64,000 nt of DNA, taken from the NCBI GenBank assembly GCA_964035575.1, contig OZ037914.1, positions 946,213-1,010,212 on the forward strand. Direction: 5' to 3'. The position numbers and the translations under genes are program-made. This document shows, in pieces, positions 1 to 9,476 of this stretch. The notes below the pieces were generated by a model. The model did no database searches, was not told where the DNA came from, and saw only the letters and a program-made list of their open reading frames with translations. The first letter of the stretch is position 1. The number at the start of each line of letters is the position of its first letter. Origin of the DNA: Rhynchopus sp. YZ270_cl-10. Its lineage: Eukaryota; Euglenozoa; Diplonemea; Diplonemida; Diplonemidae.

Positions 1-799
1 GGGTCCCAGTCCCAGAATAGGGGGTCCTCTTTGCTCAAGCCAGGGGTGTCGGGAAGCACCTGTGTTGTGGAGGGAGGGGGTGAAAAAAAAAACGAAAAGT
101 TTATAGTCACCTGATCCCAATCGCGAATTGCAAAAAGGAGTGGTGGGTGGCGTTGTGCTTTTCTCTCTGGCATACCTCTGGGTTTGGGTTGGTGGCAACC
201 ATTTTGGTGGGTTTTTGGAAGATGTAGTCATCAGCGGAGAGGTTGTAGCTGTACACTTGGAGGGCAGGCTTGGGGTGCTGTGTGGTGTGGTGTGGTGGTG
301 GTGGTGAGGTTTGTGCCATGCTGCTTGCGGCAGTGCTTGCAATGTGGGCACACTACGCACCCTCCCTTACAGTGTGCTGTGTAGACATGCTACTAAGGGG
401 AGTAAAATGCGAGGACCTATCAGAGCATGTGAAGGAGCTGCATGCACTCCGAGAATGGTGGTAGGTGCGGTGTTGGCCGTAGATGTGGTGGCATAAAGAG
501 CACCGTATTCGTACAAAGTATCGACCGTAAAAAAAGGTTGAACTTCCAGAAAAAATCCTGAAAAAGGTCGAACAGCTGAAACAATGTTATCTCAAACGCA
601 TCTCAGTCAGATCCCAAAAAGGTGGGGGTAAAAAACATACCTTGGCCAACAAAGGCTTCATCTCTTCCTTGATGTACCACTTCAGGTCGTCCACAAGGCA
701 GTCCTTCGGTACAAGAACGCTAGTAAGATGAGGTGTTATTTTGGTCGTGCCGCGTGGCTTCAGCCACACACGGATGCACGGGTTTTGCTGGGACGCCAT
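1..799 (-). CDS. Crinkler-like header protein, first three exons, cut by window edge
   Basis: Three open segments join in phase: exon 1 at 799-641 (53 codons from the ATG at 799), exon 2 at 277-176 (34 codons) and exon 3 at 59-1, which runs out of the window. The introns are 640-278 (GTATGT...CACACAG) and 175-60 (GTATGC...AACACAG), both phase 0. The protein has the look of a ubiquitin-like header: an early beta-rich stretch, the helix VDDLKWYIKEE, and a conserved-looking LSKEDPLFW near the end. Crinkler and related protist proteins carry such headers (VxDLKxxIK..., GTSxxDPL), so I read it as Crinkler-like; the effector part is not visible. A trans-splice acceptor (pyrimidine tract ending in GGCAG) lies about 50 bases upstream. 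The exon structure is well supported; the family is a moderate guess. Confidence 0.6.
290..456 (+). other. Antisense copy of part of the gene at 19488-20447, inside intron 1
   Basis: This stretch matches about 160 bases of the gene at 19602-19770, here on the opposite strand to the host gene. I count four base differences (Ala, Tyr and two Leu codons) and all are synonymous, so the shared peptide from EVCAMLLAAV to HVKELHALRE is unchanged. A GTG-rich run sits at its left edge, and homology stops right after CGAGAAT. It lies wholly inside intron 1 of the Crinkler-like gene. Confidence 0.75.
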
Positions 800-1484
800 T
801 TTTTTTGTTGAGAAACAAAAAAGAAGAAAAAAAACCCCGCTACTGCCAACGAAAGACGCGAGAGAGATGCAGGGAGTATGAGAATTCAAAGAAACGAGAA
901 AAGGCAAAAAAAAGACTGCAAATAAAGGCAGAGAGGCAGAAGGGTGAAAAGCAAAAAAAAGAAAGCAGTACAGGAAGGAAAAACAAGTTTACTTAAAAAC
1001 TCAAAAAAATACGTTACAGGAAAGGGTGCGTTGTGTGCGGGAGGGAGGGTTTTTTTGGTGTGTGTGTTGTGTTTTCTGCTGTTGGAGAAGGGATTTTTTT
1101 TTTTAAAAGTGTGAAATCAAAGAAAGCGCAGTGGATCTGTGCAAAAACACTTCTGGAACGCAAACACTGAACACTCTGTTTCGAAACCCCCCAGAATGTT
1201 TACACTAAGGGGAATTGAACTTGAAAATCTTTGTCCTCAAAGCCTCAATACTCAACCTCAAAGTTCCAGAGGTGGGGGGTCGTAGAGTTGTACATAGGAG
1301 GAAATATGCAAAAAAGCCATCTATTCTTTTTTCAGTTGTACAAAAAAAAGGTACCCTTTTTCGAGGACCGCTGTTGTTAGACCCAATAAAACTCCATCAC
1401 CCTCGCGACCTACAAGCTTTTCTGCTGCCATTCTATCCGACCTGCTTCGAAATATCTGCAAAAAAAAACCACAAAATCACCCCT
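800..1484. other. Intergenic region between the Crinkler-like and GH18 genes
   Basis: This holds the pyrimidine-rich (sense) acceptor region of the Crinkler-like gene and AT-rich sequence with short homopolymer runs downstream of the GH18 stop. I see no gene or named repeat here. Confidence 0.5.
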
Positions 1485-2678
1485 CTAAACACCCTCTAAC
1501 ACCCAAGAGAGATCGTTATATAGCACGACAGCTTTGTTATCAACCTCGGCACCTTCTTCGGCAAGACACCAATACATCACCCCACGAGGCCGTTCCGCCT
1601 GGTCGAGGCTGCGGTACAATGCACGCAGTGTGTCCGATGCGATATACACAAACTTTGTGTCAACCCCCGGCAACTTTGCCCAGCCATTCGCAAGACCAAG
1701 AACCAGCTTTGACGCAGGCACCTTAATTTGCTGCCTGCCTAACGCCGCATAACGTACATCATCCGCAAAATCGATATCCACCCCACTTTGATACCCACGC
1801 ACCAAAGCACCGAGATACGCAACTTCATCACCATTTGCTAGACCATATCCTGCTGTACTATATCCTTCATAGAGTTGAACAGAAATGAAGTCAAATGAGG
1901 CAATCCCGCCATCTGCAAGCAAATATGCGTACACATTCCTTGCATGATAGCGAAAGTCTTGATACCAAGGCATATTCGGCGGATGACGGAGCGAGCGAGA
2001 GAAACGTTCTGTCGTTATGTCCAGGTAACTCTGTGGTGGCGCCATGGCAACAACAAACCCTGCCTGCTTTGCGCGCAACGACATCACCTTCATAATGTCC
2101 AACGTCCCATACGAAAACTCATTGTACTCACTCTCCGGGGTGTCGTTCCCTTCTAGGTCCCAATCGAAGCCGTCAAATCCTTCAAATCCGAGGTCCGCAT
2201 GAAGGGAACGTTGCTCCTCATTCCAGCTCTGCCAGATGCTCCACCAGCCCTCCCCATCCGCGATGTCCGCTGGATGTGGCGCATTCCACCCACCAATCGA
2301 AAGCAAATGAACCACACGAAACCCCGCATCCCTCGCCCCCTTCGCCACCTCCGCAACGCACCTAATGTTCAACGGCGTCTCAACAACACCCACACCATCA
2401 ACAGCCGCCAAATTGCTTGCAAACCATATTACCACATTGATCCCAGCAGCAATCGCAGTGCTCACCTCAGGGCCACACAACCCCCAGTTCGGGTAGGCTG
2501 CAAAGATAGGGTTCGGGAGAGCGCGAGCAGTCCGTTTGTGTGTGCATGTGTCGGGGTTGGTGCTATCAGTAGAAGAGGATTCGTGGTGTGTGTTAGTGGC
2601 GTCTGGTTCCATGTGTGGTGCCCCCTCAGGTAAGATGAGGAACAGAACAAATAGTAGGTAAGAGGGGTTGAACGGCAT
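1485..2678 (-). CDS. Secreted GH18 family chitinase-like protein
   Basis: A 397-residue protein of glycoside hydrolase family 18. The catalytic motif DGFDWDLE fits DxxDxDxE, with the last Glu as general acid, and LSIGGW is the usual beta-strand 3 motif. The N-terminus MPFNPSYLLFVLFLILPEG is a likely signal peptide, so it probably acts outside the cell or in the endomembrane system, on chitin or another N-acetylglucosaminide. I chose the Met at 2678 because an acceptor ATTTTCCAG lies 31 bases upstream (AG at 2709-2710); the longer reading frame begins upstream of that site and would not be in the mRNA. A Thr/Ser/His-rich linker separates the signal peptide from the domain. It is intronless. 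Whether it is a hydrolase or a lectin-like member cannot be told here. Confidence 0.85.
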   Translation of the reverse strand: MPFNPSYLLFVLFLILPEGAPHMEPDATNTHHESSSTDSTNPDTCTHKRTARALPNPIFAAYPNWGLCGPEVSTAIAAGINVVIWFASNLAAVDGVGVVETPLNIRCVAEVAKGARDAGFRVVHLLSIGGWNAPHPADIADGEGWWSIWQSWNEEQRSLHADLGFEGFDGFDWDLEGNDTPESEYNEFSYGTLDIMKVMSLRAKQAGFVVAMAPPQSYLDITTERFSRSLRHPPNMPWYQDFRYHARNVYAYLLADGGIASFDFISVQLYEGYSTAGYGLANGDEVAYLGALVRGYQSGVDIDFADDVRYAALGRQQIKVPASKLVLGLANGWAKLPGVDTKFVYIASDTLRALYRSLDQAERPRGVMYWCLAEEGAEVDNKAVVLYNDLSWVLEGV

Positions 2679-2926
2679 TTGGGAGGGGGAAAGAAATGTG
2701 TATGTCCCCTGGAAAATGAATTGATTTGGAGCGAAATGTTGGGTGGGGTAGGGGGGTGAAAAAATGTAAGAGGTGGGTTGGGTGTTATCTATTTGCGGCT
2801 TCCCCACCCACCCTAGGCTTGTGGTTTCTAAGTTCTAAAGTGGTTTTGCTTATGGTTTCACTGCAAGCCAAACGGTGAAAACCCAGAAGTAAAACCACAA
2901 AAGCCAAAGTCATTTACTTCACCATC

Positions 2927-3553
2927 TCAACCCATCCCTGGATAGGGTGAGGCCAAAAGCGGTCTCTTTTGCACTACTGGACCGCCAGCTTCTGTTCTGG
3001 GTGCAAGATCTGAGAGGACTTGCGCAGATCGGACCAGCGTGCGCACTGGCCCCTCTGTAGCACGGACGGTGTGCTGCATTTTGTGGAGGTACACATCCGC
3101 AAGATCGAAGTGGCGACAGGCCTCCTCCAGCTTGTCGTGCAGCTCCCCACACACCAGCATTGTTGCACGGTTCGGTGTACTACGTGCACGCACCTTTCTC
3201 GCACTGCCCTTCCCCTTCGGCACAGCCCCCACCTCCCTCCTGCCTCTCCGCCCTGCCGACTGTGTTCGCTTCTGTTGCGCAGACGACTCTGAAAGAAGCA
3301 GGTCTCGCAGGTGTGCTGCAGAAGGCCGTTTCCTCGGTGAGGTAGGTGGTGGTGCGGGCAACGCTGGTGGCTCGGGTACAGGCGGGGTGGCAACGAGGCT
3401 GTCCAGCACACCCACTAAAAGCCCAGCCGCCCGTCCCTGTCGTGTTTCCACTCTGTCCAGCACCTCCCCAAGCTCCCCATGAAGCATTTCGACATCTGCG
3501 CACAGCGACTGCAACAAACGCACATCTGTTGCAAGGCAGAACCCTGTTGCCAT
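2927..3553 (-). CDS. Hypothetical protein, 208 residues
   Basis: I do not recognise the family. The N-terminal 50 residues are helical and rich in Leu/Val/Glu, suitable for a coiled coil. The middle (about residues 55-115) is Pro/Ala/Ser-rich and basic, probably disordered. A second helical block (about 130-190) follows and the end is basic. There is no signal peptide or membrane segment. It lies between the GH18 gene and a membrane cyclase in the same orientation. A T/C-rich tract occurs upstream, but no single acceptor AG stands out, so the start is less sure than for its neighbours. Confidence 0.55.
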   Translation of the reverse strand: MATGFCLATDVRLLQSLCADVEMLHGELGEVLDRVETRQGRAAGLLVGVLDSLVATPPVPEPPALPAPPPTSPRKRPSAAHLRDLLLSESSAQQKRTQSAGRRGRREVGAVPKGKGSARKVRARSTPNRATMLVCGELHDKLEEACRHFDLADVYLHKMQHTVRATEGPVRTLVRSAQVLSDLAPRTEAGGPVVQKRPLLASPYPGMG

Positions 3554-4207
3554 TATATGGTAGCAATAATACCGAGAAGAAAAAAAACAGGGACCCCGAG
3601 AAAAAAAAAATCTATTCTTGGAAAATCATGTTGTATGGCATGTAGTGTATCCTGTGGGAGAGAATGCGGGTTGATTGGTCCAAGGGTAGTGTGATCGGAG
3701 AGGATTGCAGCCTAGTATGCCATGGAGAAAAAGAGGGTGATGAAAACTCGTTTTTGTTGTTGTTTGAAACCAATCCAACCCCAAATCAAAAAAAAAAGAA
3801 GAAGTTGAAAGAGTGCAAAATGCCTCACCGAACAGGCGGAATGGCAGAGGGAGAGTGAAAGACTCTGTCTTTTCCTGAAAAGGAGCAACAGATGTAATAT
3901 GCGGATCGACTACGTATTAACGCAGACACCCGAGGATGCACCGCTATAACGTGTTTTTTAGTTTTTTTTTGTTGTGTCGACAATCGCACTGCACCCCCAT
4001 ATTTTTTTAACCCGCAGAAGCGGCGGGGGAAATTGACTTAAAACTGTAGTTGTTGATGCAGGCACCTCCGACTGACCCACGTATGATACTTAAAATGCAA
4101 AACCCTCTCGTGAACACATGATCGGTGTACCATGTAAACCCTCCCCCGAAGCGATCCTACAAAACCCACTTCGACAGTCAACAGAAATTTTTCAAATACG
4201 ATCTTAG
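3554..4207. other. Intergenic region with diverged short repeats
   Basis: Downstream of the membrane cyclase stop, reading in sense, come a diverged family D unit (4135-4091), a family C unit (4090-4041), a diverged family A unit (3950-3911) and a diverged family E unit (about 3840-3803). The acceptor region of the 2927-3553 gene follows. No gene is visible. Confidence 0.5.
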
Positions 4208-6277
4208 CTACTCAACATTGTCTCTATGGTGAGTCTCGATGACTCTGTAGGATCCTTTGCACGGTGCGAGGATGTGGGTCAGCGTTGAAGGGAGGGTTGT
4301 GTCCAGTGGCGGCTCGTAGAGGCACATGACCCCATCTCGGATGGCGTCTTCACAGAGCGCCCAGCTGCGCCGCACAACGTCGCCCATCACCGTCACAAAG
4401 CGTTGCGACCGTGCACCTACGTCACCATGCTGCACCAGCCCGCTCGCAAGCCCTGCGCCACTCACAATACGCTTCGCAGCCACCCGCTGTACAAACCGTA
4501 TCGCATTCTCCATATGCGCAGGCGCTGAGCGTGATACATTCCACCCAACACACACACAATTTCCTAACAACGTCACCAAACCTCCCCCACTCTGCTCCAA
4601 AGCGATTGTCAACGCATCCAGCCTGCCATTCATATTCTCGAACACTGTGCTCTGCGTCACGTTGCCTACTGCAAGCTGCACCACCCCTACCGTACCAATC
4701 TGCTGGAGCGAGGCACGGGGGGTGAGGACAGCTGTGGGGAGAGTGCCGAACAGATGGATCGACTCCGACAGAGACATCTCTACGACATTTGTAGACTCGC
4801 AAAGCGGGGAGTCCTTCCGCCCTCCCAGGGATACCGGCCATACACTGCACACCATTGTGCTCCCTGATACACCCTTAAAATACACCGCTTCAGGTACACC
4901 AACAACAGCACTGCACGCCCCGCACTCAGCACTCCACAGGGCAGACGGCACCGCCACCGCACCAGGTGTGCATGTGCTCTCAAGACGCGACGCAACATTC
5001 ACAGTATGTCCAAAATAGTCAGCCCGCCCCGTCAAAGAATTTTGTTCTACAGTGACCGGGCCGGTGTTCACCCCAATGCGGACAGTCAAGCCACCCCAGA
5101 GCGATCCTTGGCGAGAACAGATAGGTGCGTCTTCCAGGAGCGAGGCTGGCCACTCCGCTTCGAACAGACGTTCCTGTACACGCAGGCCAAACGCGACGCC
5201 GTCGGCGACAGAACTAAAGGCCATCATGAAGGCGTCGCCTATGGTCTTCACTTCGTAGCCTCCACATAGACCCATCACCTCACGCACAATGGAGTCGTGG
5301 ATTTGAAGTGCAGCACGCATGCCGTCTGGGGCAGCCTCCCAGATGGAGGTGGAAGCGCGGATGTCTGTGAACACAATGGTCGCAGTCGCAGTGTCCAGCC
5401 CTGGGGGAGGTATGGAGGTGTGTTGCACGTCGTCTGCCTCCTCGAACAGCGCAGCAGGGAGGTACGGACGGTATCGTCGAAGGTTTTTCTCGAGGGTGCG
5501 GAGTGCCTCTGCCATGCCCGCAGGGAGGTCACCCTCATGCGCCTCGAGGAGCTCCGCCACCTGCTCCACGTCGTAGCCAGCCAGGAGGGAGGCGATCTCC
5601 TGCACAGCGTTGATCGTCCCCTCCATTGCCTCCCGCTCCTTCAGCAACCCTTTCGCAAAGCTTCGCGTTATGATGAAGTCTATCACGAACACCATCACCG
5701 CAAGAATCTGGTAGTTCACTGTGTCCGCCGGGCAAGGCAGGGTAGTACACGAAACGGTCTGCTTCAAATATCTGTACCGGTCTGACTGCGGCATAAGCCC
5801 TGGCAGGTCTAACAACCCAAACCTGTTGTACTCCTCCAACGTCATGACAACGAAGTACACAACTGCGAAACACACGATCCCCATGCTGTATCCTCGGGGC
5901 ACCTCCATCACCAAGAGAAAATCTACCACGATCACAAGAAGCGGCCATGCTGTATTCCCCGCGGCACGGGCAGTGAAGTCCACGATGATAGTCGTCATCC
6001 CATAGACATAAGAGAAGAAGACAACAGACGCCACAGTCACCTTGAACCTACACAAAACCAAGGCAATGGCAATCATCGCTGCGCCCAACGAAAGACAGCT
6101 CGAAACAGTGAATATGTACCGCCCACGTGGTTCAAACCACGACGAAAACGTCGACGACGCAATCATCAAAAAGGAACCCACGTTGTATACCAAGAACAAC
6201 GCCTGCTTCTCCTTGCCTCTCGTGTCCAGTGTGCCATCAAGAGACAGTATACTGTCCAAGCAACGTGTTGGTAGCAT
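4208..6277 (-). CDS. Membrane adenylyl cyclase with tandem class III domains, second degenerate
   Basis: A 689-residue protein with about six hydrophobic segments in the first 215 residues, a Cys-containing loop before the last one, and a helical linker that includes LEKNLRRYRPYLP. The class III catalytic domain spans about 300-480. It has both metal Asp residues (VFTDIRAST and IGDAFMM), the adenine-selecting Lys and Asp (YEVKTIGD and ADYFG), and the transition-state Asn and Arg (HTVNVASRLE). It should therefore make cAMP. A second cyclase-like region (about 530-660) lacks the metal-binding motif and is probably a pseudo-domain. The Met at 6277 follows an acceptor CACAACCCCAG by 13 bases, so the longer frame starting at 6319 is not used. 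It is paralogous to the next gene upstream (6823-8847), and both share SLDGTLD near the N-terminus. Confidence 0.85.
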   Translation of the reverse strand: MLPTRCLDSILSLDGTLDTRGKEKQALFLVYNVGSFLMIASSTFSSWFEPRGRYIFTVSSCLSLGAAMIAIALVLCRFKVTVASVVFFSYVYGMTTIIVDFTARAAGNTAWPLLVIVVDFLLVMEVPRGYSMGIVCFAVVYFVVMTLEEYNRFGLLDLPGLMPQSDRYRYLKQTVSCTTLPCPADTVNYQILAVMVFVIDFIITRSFAKGLLKEREAMEGTINAVQEIASLLAGYDVEQVAELLEAHEGDLPAGMAEALRTLEKNLRRYRPYLPAALFEEADDVQHTSIPPPGLDTATATIVFTDIRASTSIWEAAPDGMRAALQIHDSIVREVMGLCGGYEVKTIGDAFMMAFSSVADGVAFGLRVQERLFEAEWPASLLEDAPICSRQGSLWGGLTVRIGVNTGPVTVEQNSLTGRADYFGHTVNVASRLESTCTPGAVAVPSALWSAECGACSAVVGVPEAVYFKGVSGSTMVCSVWPVSLGGRKDSPLCESTNVVEMSLSESIHLFGTLPTAVLTPRASLQQIGTVGVVQLAVGNVTQSTVFENMNGRLDALTIALEQSGGGLVTLLGNCVCVGWNVSRSAPAHMENAIRFVQRVAAKRIVSGAGLASGLVQHGDVGARSQRFVTVMGDVVRRSWALCEDAIRDGVMCLYEPPLDTTLPSTLTHILAPCKGSYRVIETHHRDNVE

Positions 6278-6822
6278 TGTCTTACTTTTTCTGGGGTTGT
6301 GAATGAGCAAAAACATCAAAACAATAAAAGAAATTTCCGCAAAATAATCACCATTTTATTTCCTTGTCAGTTTGAAGAGGGGGGGGAAAAAAACGCCAAA
6401 ATCGGGTCTGTGGAGAGGTGGAAACCCCATACAAACCAAACCAAAAAAATGAAAGTGAGTCAGAGGAACCTCACCCAAAACGAAGAGAAAACTTGAGGAA
6501 TACAAAAGCCTTCTCATGAACAGTGTACGTGTACCTTGGTACATTGACCGAATGCACCGGGGACACACCCCCCCCCCAACCATGCAGTCCTACAATCCAT
6601 TGTTCGTGGTTAGCATATGAGACGAAAGAATGTCCCCATCACCAATCACCCCTTTGGCAGAACTTCCTTTGGCCTTGGAGTTATCCCTCCCCCCTCCTCC
6701 TCCTCCTCCTCCTCCCCTAATACCCCGAAGGCGAATAGGCTTACATTCGGATCCGAATATGGGGCGAATACGAATTCGCCTTTGGGGTATGTGGCCTCCC
6801 TCCCCTCCCCTCCTCCTTTTTT
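6278..6822. other. Intergenic region with one full family D repeat
   Basis: This gap between the two membrane cyclase genes contains the family D unit at 6491-6612, A/T and C runs, and a short palindromic stretch around 6730-6790 with GAATA-type repeats. No gene is seen. Confidence 0.5.
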
Positions 6823-8847
6823 TTACCCCACAAGGAAGGGATCTTTTGCCCCCAGGTCTCTGATGACTGAGGCCACCTCGGGACCTTTGGGGCCTGCTAC
6901 CTTGCATGCGGCCTCTTCTGAGCCACCGTTGAGGTAGAGACGGACACCTGCATTGTACGCAGACCAACGCAGTGCGTTGTCCCCCACCTCATACAGCCAT
7001 TCCGCCTCTGCAGACTGTGCAGCTGGGGCCACTGCAACTGCAGGTAGCACTTCGAATACGAGATGCGCTCCGTTAACACAACGTCCCTGACCTAACGTTG
7101 CATACGCGACCACACCATGCACCACACGTCTTCGTACCAAACGCAATAAATGCGGTAAAAGCCGAATCGAAAACAAACAATCCGCGTCCTGCTGCGTATC
7201 GTTATCGCACACCACCTCCCTCGAGAGCGAGCGCGCAAACCCACACATCGCCGCACCCAATCGTGGCAGTGACCCTACTATGTTAAACCTTCTCATATCG
7301 GCACTTCCCATATCACCACACAACGCCCTCCCAGAGCAGACCGCGATACTACAGGGGTGGTCTGTATTATCAAGCTTGAGACTAGCGTGAATAGATTTTA
7401 CTTCAACAGCAATATCCACCGCAGCCTTTACCCCAGAGGTTCCATGGATGATACACACCCTGCTTGCATTGAAAGACGCTGACACCGCAGACCCAACGAA
7501 CACATCGCAAATCCCCTTCCTCCTCTCCACTGCACTCAAAACCGCTGCAATAACTCTGCCGAAGTAATCATTGTACGCATCTCCACGGTAATCCTCTGAG
7601 TCTTGCCCTGGGTGTGAAGTATGCAGCAGTTCATTTGCAATGTCAACGTGTAATAATGTCATCCTTTTAAGCGGTAAGTTGAAGGCGCGAACAGGGGAGG
7701 TCATAGATGGTGATGGAATAAGACCTGGGGTGGCTGGAGTAGCTGTCGCCTCTGAGGTTCGTCTCACAGCAATGTGCAGGGAAGACTGTGAGGACTGTCT
7801 TGAAATATGCGATTCTTCGCAACCAACGACGCTCACCACGGATCCAGTCTCCTGAAGCATAGGTAAGGTACTCACCGAGGTCACATCCTCCTTAACGATG
7901 GTGCTCTCCTTGGGCGACTTTAAATTGAGTGGGGTGGTGTTTTCAAACGCCGACCCACGTTGCTGAGGGGTATCAGGCGTGCCATCGTAGTGGAAACAAC
8001 TTCTTGGAAGATACGGTCGATATTGCCTCAGATTTTCTTCTATTCCTTGCATCGCTTCAAGAATCTTTGGAGGCAAAGACGCACTGTTATTACAAAGCAC
8101 TTGGCGTACCTTTTCTACATTGTACCCTGCAAGGTGGTGACTCACCTCTTCCATGATTGCAATGGTCTTTGCCATGGCTGCTTGCTCTGTTGTAACCTGC
8201 CCTGCAAAGCTTTCTGTCGCAACCGAATTCATTACTACCACCACCAGAATCATTGCCAAATCAAATATCCCTTTCCCCCACTCCTGTTTACAAGGGACCC
8301 CTGAACACCCGCAGAAATGCTCCTTCATGTCCATTCTATTCTCCCAGGTTGGTGTCCCAGGAATCGAATAAAGTTCTATCCATGAAGACTCGCTAATATA
8401 CATAAAAGTCAACCAAACCATCATAAAGAAAAGCTTTATCGTTGTAACCCTGCGTGGCAACCCTGCAAGAATCGAGAGGTCAACCAATAAGAGAAAAAGC
8501 GGCCAAAAGGATTGAAACCCGGCACGTCCATTGAAATCGAGCATCGCAACAGCAACAAAGAGACCCCAGAAGGAAGGAATGATGATTGCATTGCCGAGAG
8601 GGAGGTGGAGGAGGACGATGACGGTGGTGGGGGCGGCGCAGATGAAGCAGAGGCTGACGGCGGCGAAGGCGATAGAAGAGTTGGGCGGCTGCAACCCCAA
8701 AAGCAGTGCGGTAGCAACGACACACCCTATCGAGGCTTCAAACAGAATCTTCCGTGCGCGGGTCTCATGCGCATCCAACGTTCCATCTAACGACACCACC
8801 CCACCATACCAACCCTTAAACACCGTTAAATACCGTGAAAGGTCCAT
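6823..8847 (-). CDS. Membrane cyclase paralogue with degenerate cyclase region
   Basis: A 674-residue protein whose membrane half matches the neighbour at 4208-6277: SLDGTLD at the start, about six hydrophobic segments, the linker AGYNVEKV and then IEENLRQYRPYLP. A Ser/Thr-rich insert of about 100 residues replaces the canonical catalytic domain. The remaining cyclase-like fold (about 395-580) lacks FTDI and GDAF metal motifs, keeping only a CSGRALCGDMGS stretch like the degenerate second domain of other protist cyclases. The last 50 residues (YEVGDNALRWSAYNAGVRL) could be a TPR-like helix pair. It probably makes no cAMP alone. A regulatory or heterodimer role with its neighbour is inference. 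No single trans-splice acceptor is obvious, so the start is the first Met of the frame. Confidence 0.75.
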   Translation of the reverse strand: MDLSRYLTVFKGWYGGVVSLDGTLDAHETRARKILFEASIGCVVATALLLGLQPPNSSIAFAAVSLCFICAAPTTVIVLLHLPLGNAIIIPSFWGLFVAVAMLDFNGRAGFQSFWPLFLLLVDLSILAGLPRRVTTIKLFFMMVWLTFMYISESSWIELYSIPGTPTWENRMDMKEHFCGCSGVPCKQEWGKGIFDLAMILVVVVMNSVATESFAGQVTTEQAAMAKTIAIMEEVSHHLAGYNVEKVRQVLCNNSASLPPKILEAMQGIEENLRQYRPYLPRSCFHYDGTPDTPQQRGSAFENTTPLNLKSPKESTIVKEDVTSVSTLPMLQETGSVVSVVGCEESHISRQSSQSSLHIAVRRTSEATATPATPGLIPSPSMTSPVRAFNLPLKRMTLLHVDIANELLHTSHPGQDSEDYRGDAYNDYFGRVIAAVLSAVERRKGICDVFVGSAVSASFNASRVCIIHGTSGVKAAVDIAVEVKSIHASLKLDNTDHPCSIAVCSGRALCGDMGSADMRRFNIVGSLPRLGAAMCGFARSLSREVVCDNDTQQDADCLFSIRLLPHLLRLVRRRVVHGVVAYATLGQGRCVNGAHLVFEVLPAVAVAPAAQSAEAEWLYEVGDNALRWSAYNAGVRLYLNGGSEEAACKVAGPKGPEVASVIRDLGAKDPFLVG

Positions 8848-9476
8848 TTTTTTTAGGCACCCAGACGGTTTTCTCTTTGGGGGTTATAGTGCAAAGCACG
8901 AAGCACGCTCTGGTAACTGCCTCTTGACGGTTTTTTTTTTCTTGTTGTTTGTGTTTGAGGAGTGGAGGGGAGGGAGGGGGTTCCACACCAAAGGCAGTAG
9001 GGGATGTTCTTCGAGGGGGGGACTACACAAAGACAGGACTCTGAAAGCTTTTTTTTTTTTGGTAATCAACAATCGAAGTGAAGGGGGAGAGGGGGAGGGG
9101 GAAGGGGTGAGGAGGATTAACCAATGCAAGTTGTGTAAGTGGGCATTATCTGTGGTGAGTGTTTTTTTTTTTGGGGGGGGTTTTTTGGGGGGAGAGAAGG
9201 TGTGTTTTTGGGGGGTATTGGGATTTTAAAAAGGGGACAAAAAAAAAAAAGTTGCAAAATGGATGCGGAGTTCGTTCTTTTTCAACGGATTCAAAAAAAA
9301 ACGAAGAAATGCGAAAGAAATGATTGTGAGACCTTAAAAAAGGGGGTTTAAAAACGAAACCTGGACAGGCTATTTCATAGGGGGGTAAATAATGATCACA
9401 AACAATATCGGATGGGCATTTTTTTTTTTGTGTTATGTCAATCGAAGAAACCCAGTTGGGGCTAAAAAAGGGTCTG
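8848..9476. other. Homopolymer-rich gap, no gene seen
   Basis: The sense strand here is mostly C/T-rich with long A, T, C and G runs (notably around 9160-9250). It probably contains the acceptor region of the 6823-8847 gene. I see no coding segment or named repeat. Confidence 0.4.

Noticed and set aside
6723-6790. Palindromic GAATA/TATTC stretch as a possible regulatory site
   Set aside because: Imperfect and in a homopolymer-rich spacer; no support for function.
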